The notes: generated from the sequence alone by a model not told the origin. Shown: positions 43,627-51,780, counted from the first letter of the stretch. The stretch: DNA of 64,000 bases from CBDEGU01 sp965238045 (GCA_965238045.1 CBDEGU010000012.1:2604001-2668000), one strand, 5' to 3'. Numbers and translations: made by a program.

Positions 43627-46074
43627 CTCCGTCAATTCGAAAGCGGCAATGTGATTCTGTTTGCCGGTGCTGGTTTTTCTACCGACGCTAAGAACCGCCG
43701 AAACCAACCGCCGCCGCTGACCCGAGGCCTTTGTGAGGCGCTCTGCGACCGATGTGGCTGGTCTTACAGCGGTGAGGATCTCGGCACCGTTTACGACGTG
43801 GCCCAAAAACATCTCGGAATTGCCGGGCTCACAGAGCTGCTCCGACTGCTTTACGAAGACTGCACGCCTGCCACTTGGCAACAGCAGATCGCTCAATTGA
43901 TCTGGTATCGGACATATACCACGAACATCGATGACGTTCTTGAGAACTCATATCGAGGCGCCTGCAAGCAAAAACTGATTTTGCGTGTCAGTACGGATCC
44001 GGTCCAAGACCACGATCAGTGGTACGAGACACTTCAGTGCGTCCATCTTCATGGGTCGATAAAGAGAACCGACGCTAGGTTCACTTTCTCTCAGGAGGAC
44101 TACGCAGACCAAACAGCGTCATCCAGTCCGTGGTATCAGGCGCTAGCTGACGATATGCAGGTAAAGACAGTCTTGTTCGTAGGTTCACAACTGAATGAGC
44201 CGGCCTTGTACCACTACCTACGGATGCGGTCCAAGCGTGATCCCGGTGTGTCCGAGCCAAGAGCAAAGGCGTACCTCGTAATCAAGAGCATTAGCCCAAT
44301 CAAGTTACGTCAACTGCGCGGGCAAAACATTGTTGTCTTCGAAGTTTCCGCAGCTGAGTTCTTCGAGCAAGCTGCGGGAGAGATCTTATCGAGGGTGCCC
44401 GACCGGATCAAGCTGCTGGAGAACCGCTATCCGCACCAGATCGCAACATTGCGGGCGCCCCAATTCAGCACGCAAAAGGAATTGCTGCGACAGTTTGACC
44501 TGGTCTCTGATCTCATGCAGGCTCAGCCTTCCGTCTCGCAGCGGTCAGGTTTCTACCAAGGTGCTGAGCCCACGTGGTCGGATATCCACGGGAACTTGGA
44601 TGCGGAACGAGAGATAACAGGCTCTCTAACCGAGCAGCTAGAGCAGCCGGTCGAAGGTCCTAGGCTCCTGTTCGTCTCCGGTCAGGCTGGTTCCGGAAAA
44701 TCGACGTTGCTTCGCCGGGTCGCTTTTGAGTTGGCGCGGCGCAGCCAGGTCGTCTACTTTTGCAAATCTGTCGCAGCTTTCGATGTCGAACCTCTCTTGG
44801 ACCTTCTTACCCACACGCAAGATCACCGACTATACATCTTTGTTGACAATCTTCAAGTACATGAACGGTCCCTTTCGAGCCTAGCCAAGGTTTTCCAGGC
44901 GACGACCCAATGTACGATCGTTTCTGCGGACAGGCCACACATCGTTCATCCCCGATTACGACGTTTCGAACCTCTAGAACCAACGGTTGTTGTGATGCCT
45001 TTGGTAAACAGGCCTGACTGTGACAACATACTGGATAAACTGACTGATGCGGGGGTCCTGGGCGTGCTGACCGGTCTTCCCCGGAACAGACAACGTATTG
45101 AATTTCTTTCGCGTTCGCGCAAACAACTGTTGGTGGCATTGAAAGAGGCTACCTCTGGCAAGGGCTTCGACATCATTCTTCGAAATGAATTTGAAAGCCT
45201 GGCGGGTCACGACGCTAAGTTGGCCTACACCATTACTTCGCTCGCTTATATGCACGGCGCTCCCGTCAGGAGGCGTCATCTCGTTGCGAGCCTCGGTGGA
45301 ACTGATGTGCAAAAGGCGCGGATCCTTAATGAGGATCGCCGGGAGGTTATCGTCGGCTGGGGCGGTGGAGAGGAGTTTTTCTGTCCTCGTCACCGTGTGA
45401 TCGCGAAGCAGATAGCTACCGAAACCGCAGACCGTCAGATGAGAAGGGTGGCGGTAGTCACGCTCTTAAGCCGCATCAGAGGGGACATCTATCCGGAGTC
45501 GATCAGGCGGAGAGCACCGGAGTACGTTGCCTATCGGGGAATCGTCAATTTTGACAACCTTCTAGACTTGTTTGGCGAGCAAGCGGACGTCATTCGTGCC
45601 ATTTACAGTGAGTTGCAGGACGCTTATCGAGAAGATTGTCTCTTCTGGTTACAACGCGGTCGTAGTGAGCTATACTTCGACAACTTTGAGTTCGCCGAGA
45701 ACTATCTAAATGCATCGCTATCCATTCGGTCAGAAGGGAACTTTCAAGCGTATCATCACCTCGGTGTACTCTATCTGAAGCGCGCAGCAACGCAAGAAGA
45801 ATCCAGTGTGGCCTACGAGGATCTGAAAGCTGGAGAAGACATTCTGGTCGTGCAGATCAAGGAAAGAGGACGTGAAGATGCGTACCCCTACGCCGCGCTG
45901 GTCACGTACAAGTTGCGCTTCCTCCAAAAGAAGGGCTCCAACTCCCTTAACGCTGACCTCGAGCAATTGAAGCGAATCGCGGAAGACGGTCTTCGGCGGC
46001 ATCCTTACGAAAACGCAATGAAAGAGGCACATGAAGAGATCCTCCGGGCTTACCTAATGCTTGCCGTCAAATAG
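43627..46074 (+). CDS. SIR2-STAND protein (Avs5-like anti-phage type), 5' end displaced by IS1595
   Basis: With its displaced start the protein would be 828 residues. The SIR2-like domain has the NAD motif FAGAGFS near residue 27, TTNIDD near 111 and the catalytic His in VHLHGS near 155. A P-loop NTPase follows, with SGQAGSGKST near 365 and Walker B-like YIFVDN. The C-terminal 300 residues are TPR-like helices. This order fits STAND defence sensors that destroy NAD when phage proteins bind; the link is by analogy. IS1595 separates the first 16 codons, and the next in-frame start, GTG 43651, begins in the middle of the NAD motif, so the copy is likely inactive. Upstream genes are unrelated; a restriction-modification locus follows. 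Confidence 0.82.
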   Translation, partial: LRQFESGNVILFAGAGFSTDAKNRRNQPPPLTRGLCEALCDRCGWSYSGEDLGTVYDVAQKHLGIAGLTELLRLLYEDCTPATWQQQIAQLIWYRTYTTNIDDVLENSYRGACKQKLILRVSTDPVQDHDQWYETLQCVHLHGSIKRTDARFTFSQEDYADQTASSSPWYQALADDMQVKTVLFVGSQLNEPALYHYLRMRSKRDPGVSEPRAKAYLVIKSISPIKLRQLRGQNIVVFEVSAAEFFEQAAGEILSRVPDRIKLLENRYPHQIATLRAPQFSTQKELLRQFDLVSDLMQAQPSVSQRSGFYQGAEPTWSDIHGNLDAEREITGSLTEQLEQPVEGPRLLFVSGQAGSGKSTLLRRVAFELARRSQVVYFCKSVAAFDVEPLLDLLTHTQDHRLYIFVDNLQVHERSLSSLAKVFQATTQCTIVSADRPHIVHPRLRRFEPLEPTVVVMPLVNRPDCDNILDKLTDAGVLGVLTGLPRNRQRIEFLSRSRKQLLVALKEATSGKGFDIILRNEFESLAGHDAKLAYTITSLAYMHGAPVRRRHLVASLGGTDVQKARILNEDRREVIVGWGGGEEFFCPRHRVIAKQIATETADRQMRRVAVVTLLSRIRGDIYPESIRRRAPEYVAYRGIVNFDNLLDLFGEQADVIRAIYSELQDAYREDCLFWLQRGRSELYFDNFEFAENYLNASLSIRSEGNFQAYHHLGVLYLKRAATQEESSVAYEDLKAGEDILVVQIKERGREDAYPYAALVTYKLRFLQKKGSNSLNADLEQLKRIAEDGLRRHPYENAMKEAHEEILRAYLMLAVK

Positions 46075-46361
46075 TGCTTGGTCAACGAGAATTAAAGAGG
46101 CTCAACGAGGGGCCGTCACCCTAATCCTTGACCCCCGACCCCACGATCTGCCGCAATCCTCGACGAGCCACGCATCACGCGCGTGGTCTCGGCCGGCGTC
46201 CCGCACCACCTCCCGCAGCGGGGCAACAACCACCGACAACTCTGCTCCAGCGATCGGGACCGTCGCTCTGCCTAACGCTCCCGCGGCATCATGCCGAGCG
46301 GCCCAGCCTGCGTGTGCTCGGCTGGTGCCTGAACAAGGCTAGACTAGACTAGGAGGATCAG

Positions 46362-47243
46362 ATGGGAGTCGCTCGACAGTCAGCACTTAAGTGGGACACA
46401 ACGCGGTTCAATCCAGGCCCGTACCTGAAGACGGGTGCGCCGGCGCCCTACTACGTCTCGGCTGTCGGCGCACTCTTCGCCGACGACTGCCTGACCGTCC
46501 TCCCGTTCGTTGCTGACGAGTCGGTCGATACGGTTTTCGCCGACCCCCCGTTTAACCTGGGCAAGAAGTACGGGGGGCGGTCGAACGATAATCGGTCTGA
46601 CTCGGGGTACATGGACTGGTGCCGAAAGTGGGTTGCTGAGTCAGCGCGCGCACTCAAACCAGGCGGGGCGTTCTTCCTCTACAATCTGCCGAAGTGGAAC
46701 GTCCTTCTGGGGGCGTACCTCACTGAGCTTGGCCTAACGTTCCGGCACTGGATCGCCATCGAGATCAGCGCGTCTCTTCCGATCCCCGGACGTCTGCACC
46801 CTAGCCACTACAGCCTGCTTTACTACACCAAGGGGAAGCCAAAGACGTTCCGCCGCGTCAGGATCCCTATTCAGCTCTGCCGTCATTGCGGAGGCGAAGT
46901 CAAGGACTACGGCGGGCATCGTGGGGCGATGAATCCGAATGGCGTCAACCTGAAGGATGTTTGGACAGACATCCCGCCGGTCCGGCACTGGAAATTCAAG
47001 TCCAAAAACCGGCGCGCAAACGCTCTATCCACCAAGATTCTTGATCGGGTTATTGAGATATCGACGGTACCAGGCGAAATGGTTATGGACCCATTTGGCG
47101 GCAGTGGCACCACGTTCTCCGTATGCGAGAAGAAGGACCGCCGCTGGCTCGGGATGGAAATTGACTTTTTCAAAGAGATAGCGGAGCGACTCGAAGACCA
47201 TGACATTGCAGGACACCGCAATGACGATTTCGTGGAAGGTTGA
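46362..47243 (+). CDS. Beta-class DNA methyltransferase of type II system
   Basis: A 293-residue methyltransferase. The catalytic motif (FADPPFNLGKKYGG, motif IV) precedes the SAM motif (MDPFGGSGTTF, motif I), so the order is that of beta-class N6-adenine or N4-cytosine enzymes. A cysteine-histidine patch (CRHCGGEVKDYGGHRG) may bind metal. A strong ribosome site (AGGAGG) precedes ATG 46362. It should protect the sites cut by the convergent BamHI-like nuclease, whose stop is 7 bp away. The DPPF motif is more usual for N6-adenine, unlike the N4-cytosine enzyme of BamHI, so the base modified is uncertain. Confidence 0.88.
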   Translation: MGVARQSALKWDTTRFNPGPYLKTGAPAPYYVSAVGALFADDCLTVLPFVADESVDTVFADPPFNLGKKYGGRSNDNRSDSGYMDWCRKWVAESARALKPGGAFFLYNLPKWNVLLGAYLTELGLTFRHWIAIEISASLPIPGRLHPSHYSLLYYTKGKPKTFRRVRIPIQLCRHCGGEVKDYGGHRGAMNPNGVNLKDVWTDIPPVRHWKFKSKNRRANALSTKILDRVIEISTVPGEMVMDPFGGSGTTFSVCEKKDRRWLGMEIDFFKEIAERLEDHDIAGHRNDDFVEG

Positions 47244-47249
47244 ACTCGC

Positions 47250-47857
47250 TCACTGCAATGCGCGCCCGTCGGTGCCCTTGGGAATTCTGGGGACATCGAA
47301 GCTCTCGGCGTCGTGCTCCACTTCGACAATCTCCAAGACGCCTTCCTCGCATGGAAGTGATCGCCACAGGTCCCAGTATGGCTCTAGCTCGTCAAAATTG
47401 CGATCCGATCGGTCAAGAACTTGTAGAACTTGCGAGACGGAACGATCAGCGTTCCGCACGCCAGCTTCCCCTTAAGCAGGCCCAGGGCCATCTTGTTTAA
47501 GGCACGGTGACTGGACGATATATTGCCAGTCTCCCATTCGACTGCGACCGGGCCGCGGAGAGTGTAGAGAACGGCGTCAAGCTTGCCGGGCTTCTTGAGC
47601 GAGGATATGTCCAAAGGGACTTCCAGGCCCCATCCTAGGTCTTCCAGATGGAGCATCAGACCTTCTTTGATGGGCTTGACACCGTTGCCCTCACCGCGCT
47701 TCTTACCACTTTGTGGGTAGATGGTGAACTTGTCGCTTCCGGTGGGCCACACAACGCCCCGTATTCCGAGATGAAGGTCTTCGCGAACTTTCCTCCACTC
47801 CGCGGAGTCGGCAAACTGCCCACAAGCTATCAGAGTCTCCACACGAAGGATCTTCAT
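47250..47857 (-). pseudogene. BamHI-family restriction endonuclease with one frameshift
   Basis: The first frame reads MKILRVETLIACGQF and continues GVVWPTGSDKFTIYPQ, VPLDISSLKKPGKLDAV, VEWETGNISSSHRALNK and KFLTDRI. After a lost base near 47400 the other frame continues NFDELEPYWDLW and VPRIPKGTDGRAL. This matches BamHI along most of its length. The catalytic Glu77, Asp94, Glu111 and Glu113 correspond to E79, D94, E107 and E109. DNA-contact residues (N and R in GNISSSHR, D and R in LTDRI) are also kept. The mended protein would be about 200 residues. It should cut GGATCC or a close variant if repaired. ATG 47857 overlaps the controller gene's stop as ATGA. Confidence 0.9.
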
Positions 47858-48108
47858 GTGGAACCCTCACTGTTGTCTTCGTAGACTTGCCGGAGAAACT
47901 CAAGCGGGTCAACATTGAGCGCGCGTGCTACTTCCCCAAATTCGATGAAATCAAGCCGTCGTTCGCCACGCTCAAACTTGGAGACGAAAGACTGAGGGCG
48001 GGAAAGTTTCTTGGCGAGGGCTGCTTGGCTGAGGCCCGAGTGCTTCCGGGCCTCTACCAGGAGTTCTCGGAAACGGTCGTACTCACCAGTGAAGACGGAA
48101 CGTGTCAC
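47854..48108 (-). CDS. XRE-family controller (C) protein
   Basis: An 84-residue helix-turn-helix protein (SGLSQAALAKKLSRPQSFVS, then KFERGERRLDFIEF), the usual length of restriction-modification controller proteins. GTG 48108 is chosen because the longer open frame upstream crosses an IS1595 element. Its TGA overlaps the nuclease ATG, so both are translated together, as in many C-R operons. It would delay nuclease expression until methylation is in place. IS1595 copy 2 inserted 34 bp upstream of the start, so the native promoter and control boxes are probably lost. Confidence 0.8.
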   Translation of the reverse strand: MTRSVFTGEYDRFRELLVEARKHSGLSQAALAKKLSRPQSFVSKFERGERRLDFIEFGEVARALNVDPLEFLRQVYEDNSEGST

Positions 48109-48142
48109 ACCATGTTGTAAACCTCTTTTGGAATAAAACCCA

Positions 48143-49132
48143 GATGGGTATTCACTTGACTCAGGTGACCACAAGATGTAGGATCTTGGAAAATGGAAGA
48201 TTATCCGCGGAATCTGGCCGAGGTCGAGGCGCGTTTCGCCAACGAGCAGGCCTGTCGGGAGTATCTGTGTCAACTCCGCTGGCCGGAGGGTTTTCGTTGT
48301 CCGCGATGCGGGCATGACAAAACCTGGGCGGTACGCACGGTGCTGCTTATTTCAAGACACCCGCAAACCGCTCCAGAGCTGGTTTCGAGCCATGTGGTGG
48401 CTCACCAGCCAGAAGAACGGGGCCAGCGCACTGGGATTGCAACGAGCGTTGGGCCTGGGCAGCTACAAGACGGCCTGGACTTGGTTGCACAAGCTCCGGC
48501 GCGCTATGGTACGGCCCGGACGCGACCGGCTCAGCGGGCGCGTTGAGGTTGACGAGACCTACTTAGGAGCCCTGGAGGAGGGCGTGCGGGGCCGCCAAAC
48601 CGACGCGAAAGCGCTGATTGCAGTAGCGGCCGAGGAAGATGGCGCAGGCATCGGACGAATTCGGATGCGCACGATTCCGAACGCCTCCGGGGACAGCTTG
48701 ATGGCCTTCGTTGGCGAGTCGGTCGAACCCGGCAGCGTGGTCCACACCGACGGTTGGCTGGGTTACGGGCCACTCGAAAGCGACGGCTATCGCCACGAGG
48801 TGAGCTACCTGGACGGGCAACCGGCGTGGGCCTCGGAACTGCTCCCCCGCGTTCATCGCGTGGTGTCGTTGCTGAAGCGCTGGATACTGGGTACGCATCA
48901 AGGAGCCGTCAGCCACGAGCATCTCGACTCCTACCTCGACGAATTCACCTTCCGCTTCAACCGCCGCAAGTCCAGAAGTCGAGGCAAGCTCTTCTACCGC
49001 CTGGTGCAGCAGGCCGTCGCCGTCCAACCGGTGCCCTACAAGTCGCTGGTCGGAGGCACCGCAACACATGCTACGGACAACCACAACATGTAGGGGCTAT
49101 TTCAAAATACCTGAGTCAAGTGAATACCCATC
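48143..49132 (+). mobile_element. IS1595-type element, copy 2, with 8-bp target duplication
   Basis: A 990-bp copy, 47 bp shorter than copy 1. Terminal repeats start GATGGGTATTCACTTGACTC on both sides. AAAACCCA occurs at 48135-48142 and 49133-49140, an 8-bp duplication, so it inserted on its own and not as the end of a composite transposon. It runs opposite to copy 1. Confidence 0.92.
48193..49093 (+). pseudogene. IS1595 transposase with internal deletion
   Basis: The first frame has the zinc ribbon start (CPRCGHDK). A deletion of about 47 bp at 48346 then removes the second cysteine pair and shifts the frame. The rest (SGRVEVDETYLGAL, VVHTDGWLGYG) continues from about 48346 in another frame to 49093. 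No complete transposase can be made, so movement would need copy 1 in trans. Confidence 0.88.
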
Positions 49133-49160
49133 AAAACCCAAATTGGGTTCGGTGGACCAA

Positions 49161-49193
49161 GTTGCGCAGCTCAGGGCTCGAAGAGACCTGCGG
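49161..49193 (+). repeat. REP-like hairpin, solo copy
   Basis: Stem CAGG/CCTG around CTC-GAA-GAG with a G-A mismatch, like the copies at 41709 and 42349. It has GTTGCGCAG in place of the GTAG head. Confidence 0.6.
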
Positions 49194-49248
49194 ACCTGCT
49201 ATGGGACGTCCGTTGTGGATTCAGTTGGTGCACTTCAAACCACCAAAG

Positions 49249-49347
49249 GTTCGAGGGAAAGGGTTCGAGGGACGGGTTCGAGGGGTTCGAGGGACAAGGG
49301 TTCGAGGGACAGGGGTTCGAGGGGTTCGAGGAGGTTCGAGGGACAGG
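49249..49347 (+). repeat. Minisatellite of GGTTCGAGGG units
   Basis: About eight uneven units of GGTTCGAGG followed by 0-5 bases (GACA, GAAA and others). The unit does not match the nearby REP family. Confidence 0.75.
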
Positions 49348-49625
49348 CACCCTAACTCTCGCCGCACGAACGGCAGTGAGTCACAGAGCGCTACTCATCG
49401 ATTCAGCAGGGGCACAAAAAGGCCGACCGCCCCCAAGCGAAAAAAGTAGGGGCAGGCACCCTATTTATTTCCAATAAGTCATTATTATACAGTACCTTAG
49501 CCATTGCTCGGAGTGGGCTGGCCACCATCGTAGCACCGGTCAGGGATACTCCCCGATCGCCCATCCATCCCTACACCGCCGGCTGCGGCGGGTTCTTCAC
49601 AGCCAAAGCGCAGGCTCGGTGTGCT

Positions 49626-49880
49626 TCATCGCCGCAACCGGTCGCTTTCCATCAACACACGCAGCATGGCATTCATGCGGGTCTGGTAGCCCCTCCCCTT
49701 GGATTTGAGCCACTCGATAACATCGGCGTCAAGCCGCACGTAGATGCCTTTCTTCGCCCGCGGCATCTGCAACTCCGCCCGCCGCCAGAAGCTTTCATCG
49801 GCTTCGGGAATATCCGAATAGTCGATATCCTCGTCCCGGATCGCCTCAATTTCGGTAAGTCGTTTCTTGGAGATACTCAT
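49626..49880 (-). CDS. brnA: BrnA-family antitoxin
   Basis: An 84-residue protein that begins MSISKKRLTEIEAIRDED and ends with a ribbon-helix-helix-like segment (GIYVRLDADVIEWLKSKGRGYQ, reported here in part). That is the BrnA pattern: an acidic toxin-binding head and a DNA-binding tail. It overlaps the end of the brnT gene by 35 bp, so both are translated from one transcript. It should neutralise BrnT and repress the shared promoter, whose boxes lie at 50183-50211. Confidence 0.9.
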   Translation of the reverse strand: MSISKKRLTEIEAIRDEDIDYSDIPEADESFWRRAELQMPRAKKGIYVRLDADVIEWLKSKGRGYQTRMNAMLRVLMESDRLRR

Positions 49881-50145
49881 AATAAGCCTGCCTCTCCCCG
49901 CGATTCGCCCTACGGGCTGAAATCAGCCGGATACGCTCGCCCCGACTTGTATGCACCACGACGACCACGACCAGCCTGCCGAGTTGCCCATAGCTGATAG
50001 AGCGCTCCTCGCCGTAATCCTGACGCTGATCCGGGGCTGTCAGCACCGGGCCGTCGAAGATGGCCTTGGCTTCCTCAAAACCGATGCCATGTTTCGCTCG
50101 ATTGCCCCGGTTCTTCTCCTCGTCCCATTCAAACCGCGTCGGCAT
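49846..50145 (-). CDS. brnT: BrnT-family ribonuclease toxin
   Basis: A 99-residue toxin. The start FEWDEEKNRGNRAKHGIGFE and the later RIRLISARRANRGERQAYY are the BrnT signatures, including the conserved basic and histidine residues. It would block translation by cutting RNA. Standard order (toxin first, antitoxin overlapping) and normal length suggest an intact pair. REP repeats lie on both sides of the pair. Confidence 0.93.
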   Translation of the reverse strand: MPTRFEWDEEKNRGNRAKHGIGFEEAKAIFDGPVLTAPDQRQDYGEERSISYGQLGRLVVVVVVHTSRGERIRLISARRANRGERQAYYEYLQETTYRN

Positions 50146-50182
50146 CGGTTCCTTGTCGCCATCCTAGTACGCCCTATGTTAA

Positions 50183-50211
50183 AATATATATTTTGTATAT
50201 ACTAATGTCAA
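50183..50211 (-). promoter_or_regulatory. Promoter of brnTA
   Basis: On the minus strand, TTGACA (50211-50206) and TATATT (50188-50183) are 17 bp apart. The AT-rich palindrome AAAATATATATTTT overlaps the second box and is a probable BrnA operator. The brnT start is about 38 bp downstream. Confidence 0.75.
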
Positions 50212-50588
50212 TAGAAAACTGAGGCTAGCCCGCTTTTCCATCAGTCTCACGAGATCACAAAGAAACTAAACGACGTCCTCACAACAACATCCACCGGCAA
50301 GCCCCCGCCAAGCCCATCCCCCTGCGGTAAGCTGGATACGAACGTCCGCCGCCAGAATGCCCACATACGAAATATACTGCACGAAATACACTGCGCCGGC
50401 CAGCCGTCCATCGCTGCCCCCGCGCCCCACCACCAAGCAACCAGCCCAGCGCAACCAGCAAAACAAAAACTACCAAACAGACCCAACCTCTCCGAACCAC
50501 AGTCAAATCAGTATCTTACAACGCAGTCCCGATCCCGCCCCCAGCAGCGCCACCGAGATCCCAGGGCGCGGCATGGCGTCCGGCTTCC

Positions 50589-50617
50589 GTAGCGAGGGCC
50601 TCGAAGAGACCTGCGGC
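50589..50617 (+). repeat. REP-like hairpin
   Basis: GTAGCGAGGGCCTCGAAGAG, then ACCTGCGG: the GTAG head, the CTC-GAA-GAG core and the CCTGCGG end of the RAYT-flanking repeats. Confidence 0.7.
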
Positions 50618-50777
50618 TTCTCCCGGCCCGGCAAACCACTAATCCCTCCGCTCCCGCCCGGCCTGCCGCCAACCCCAACCCAGCCCCAAACCGCCGAAAA
50701 TCGAACTACCAAACAGACCCAATCTCGCCGAACCCATCTAAATCACCAACTCACCGGCCCACGATCTCCGAGCATCC

Positions 50778-50810
50778 GTAGCGGATCTCGGTTTTGAGAT
50801 CCGCGGCTTT
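50778..50810 (+). repeat. REP-like hairpin, variant stem
   Basis: GTAGCGGATCTC / GAGATCCG stem (eight pairs) with a ggtttt loop and the CGCGGCTTTT end. It shares the head and tail of the RAYT repeats, but the core differs on both arms. Confidence 0.65.
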
Positions 50811-50854
50811 TCCCACCCCAGCAAACCATGAACCTCCTGCGCCCGCCAAGCTCC

Positions 50855-50896
50855 GTAGGAGCGACACATCGAACAGCCTGGGGCGTGAGCCCCAGG
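50855..50896 (+). repeat. GTAG-headed hairpin, second family
   Basis: GTAGGAGCGACACATC, then perfect 8-bp stem CCTGGGGC/GCCCCAGG with loop gtga. Confidence 0.55.
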
Positions 50897-51116
50897 ACCA
50901 CAGGCCGAAAACAGTCAGCCCCGGCAGGGGCGGCACACCCCCCTTCACCACAAATACTGCTCATCGGGCCGCGGAATCCACCGCTGGAATCCACAGCACC
51001 GATACCCCAAATCCCCCGACCCCCCGTGTCACGAGATTCCTCTCCCACCAAATCAACAACATACGCACAAAACACCCCAAAACACTTGACACCCCGTGCT
51101 AGCCTATACCCGTAAC

Positions 51117-51436
51117 GACCGGAAAGGATAGATCACCGCGATCCCCCGACCGTTTCCTGGCCAGGACAGAAAGCTCGCCCCGCGGTTCATCACCTCCTCG
51201 AATCACAGAGGAGAGGGTAACCGCAGAGGCGAGTCTTCGGACGGCTCTCGAAGTGGACATCCACCGCGAAGGGCTACGAGCGCAGTCATGCACCATCGCC
51301 GCGCGCGATAATTGGGCGGCAAGACCGCGCGAGAGAACCCTTCGCCCGGAACCGCCTGCAACTTCCAGCTGGGGCGGCTCGCCGGGATCACATAGTCGGA
51401 ACGAGAGGCGTCTCTCACTTCTTTGAAGTTTTTTTG
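51117..51436 (+). ncRNA. Candidate structured RNA of about 320 nt with terminator
   Basis: Nested helices pair over long distance. CTCGCC (51174) pairs with GGCGAG (51228), GCGGTT (51182) with AACCGC (51219), and CTCCTC (51194) with GAGGAG (51208). A hairpin GTGGA/TCCAC follows (51253/51260). GCGAAGGG (51266) pairs with CCCTTCGC (51338), enclosing about 64 nt. A last hairpin GAGAG/CTCTC lies near 51402. The end is an intrinsic terminator, ACTTC-TTT-GAAGT and a T run (51417-51435). No convincing frame exists on either strand. The 5' end is a guess: a TTGACA lies at 51086, but TATACC only 13 bp later is not a proper spacing. No known family fits from memory; tmRNA, RNase P and SRP RNA are unlikely. 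Confidence 0.5.
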
Positions 51437-51536
51437 AATTTGAAAAAGAAGCACCACGAAGAACCAAGCCAGCAACCCCAGCCAGCCGGCAACCCCAGCC
51501 ACCCACCCAACCCATCCGCCAAACCATGCAGCGGCG

Positions 51537-51560
51537 GTAGGGGCGAGACACCGTCGCCCC
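51537..51560 (+). repeat. GTAG-headed hairpin, third family
   Basis: GTAG followed by stem GGGGCGA/TCGCCCC with a loop of about seven bases. Confidence 0.5.
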
Positions 51561-51780
51561 CCTCAACCCGCCCGCAGCCACCAAATATCCGAAAATCCGG
51601 GCAAATCCGGACAAAACGACGTCACAAAACCACCGCTCCAACCCATCCCTCCATCGCCCAAGAACCATTCCCCGACCCAACCCCAACCGCCCCTCCAAAA
51701 AAAAACCAAAAAATCCCCAAAAACCGGGCATTACCGGACAAACGCCGTAACTGCGCGAAGGGGGTATAATTGTTGGCGCC

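Larger units (their letters stand above)
50212..51085. other. REP-rich gap without genes
   Basis: No frame here has recognisable coding content. The stretch holds several GTAG-headed hairpins listed separately and two partial copies, 238 bp apart, of a line beginning ACCAAACAGACCCAA. Confidence 0.6.

Noticed and set aside
42590..49132. Composite transposon made of two IS1595 copies
   Set aside because: Each copy has its own 8-bp target duplication, which fits two separate insertions better.
50247..51102. Several 60-150-residue frames on both strands
   Set aside because: Proline-, arginine- or glycine-rich translations of REP-rich DNA without family matches.
51086..51110. Consensus promoter TTGACA ... 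TATACC before the candidate RNA
   Set aside because: The boxes are 13 bp apart, too close for a sigma-70 promoter.
51190..51230. T-box-like sequence in the candidate RNA (AGGGTAACCGC)
   Set aside because: The T-box core should read AGGGTGGNACCGCG; the GGN part is missing and no tRNA-synthetase gene follows.
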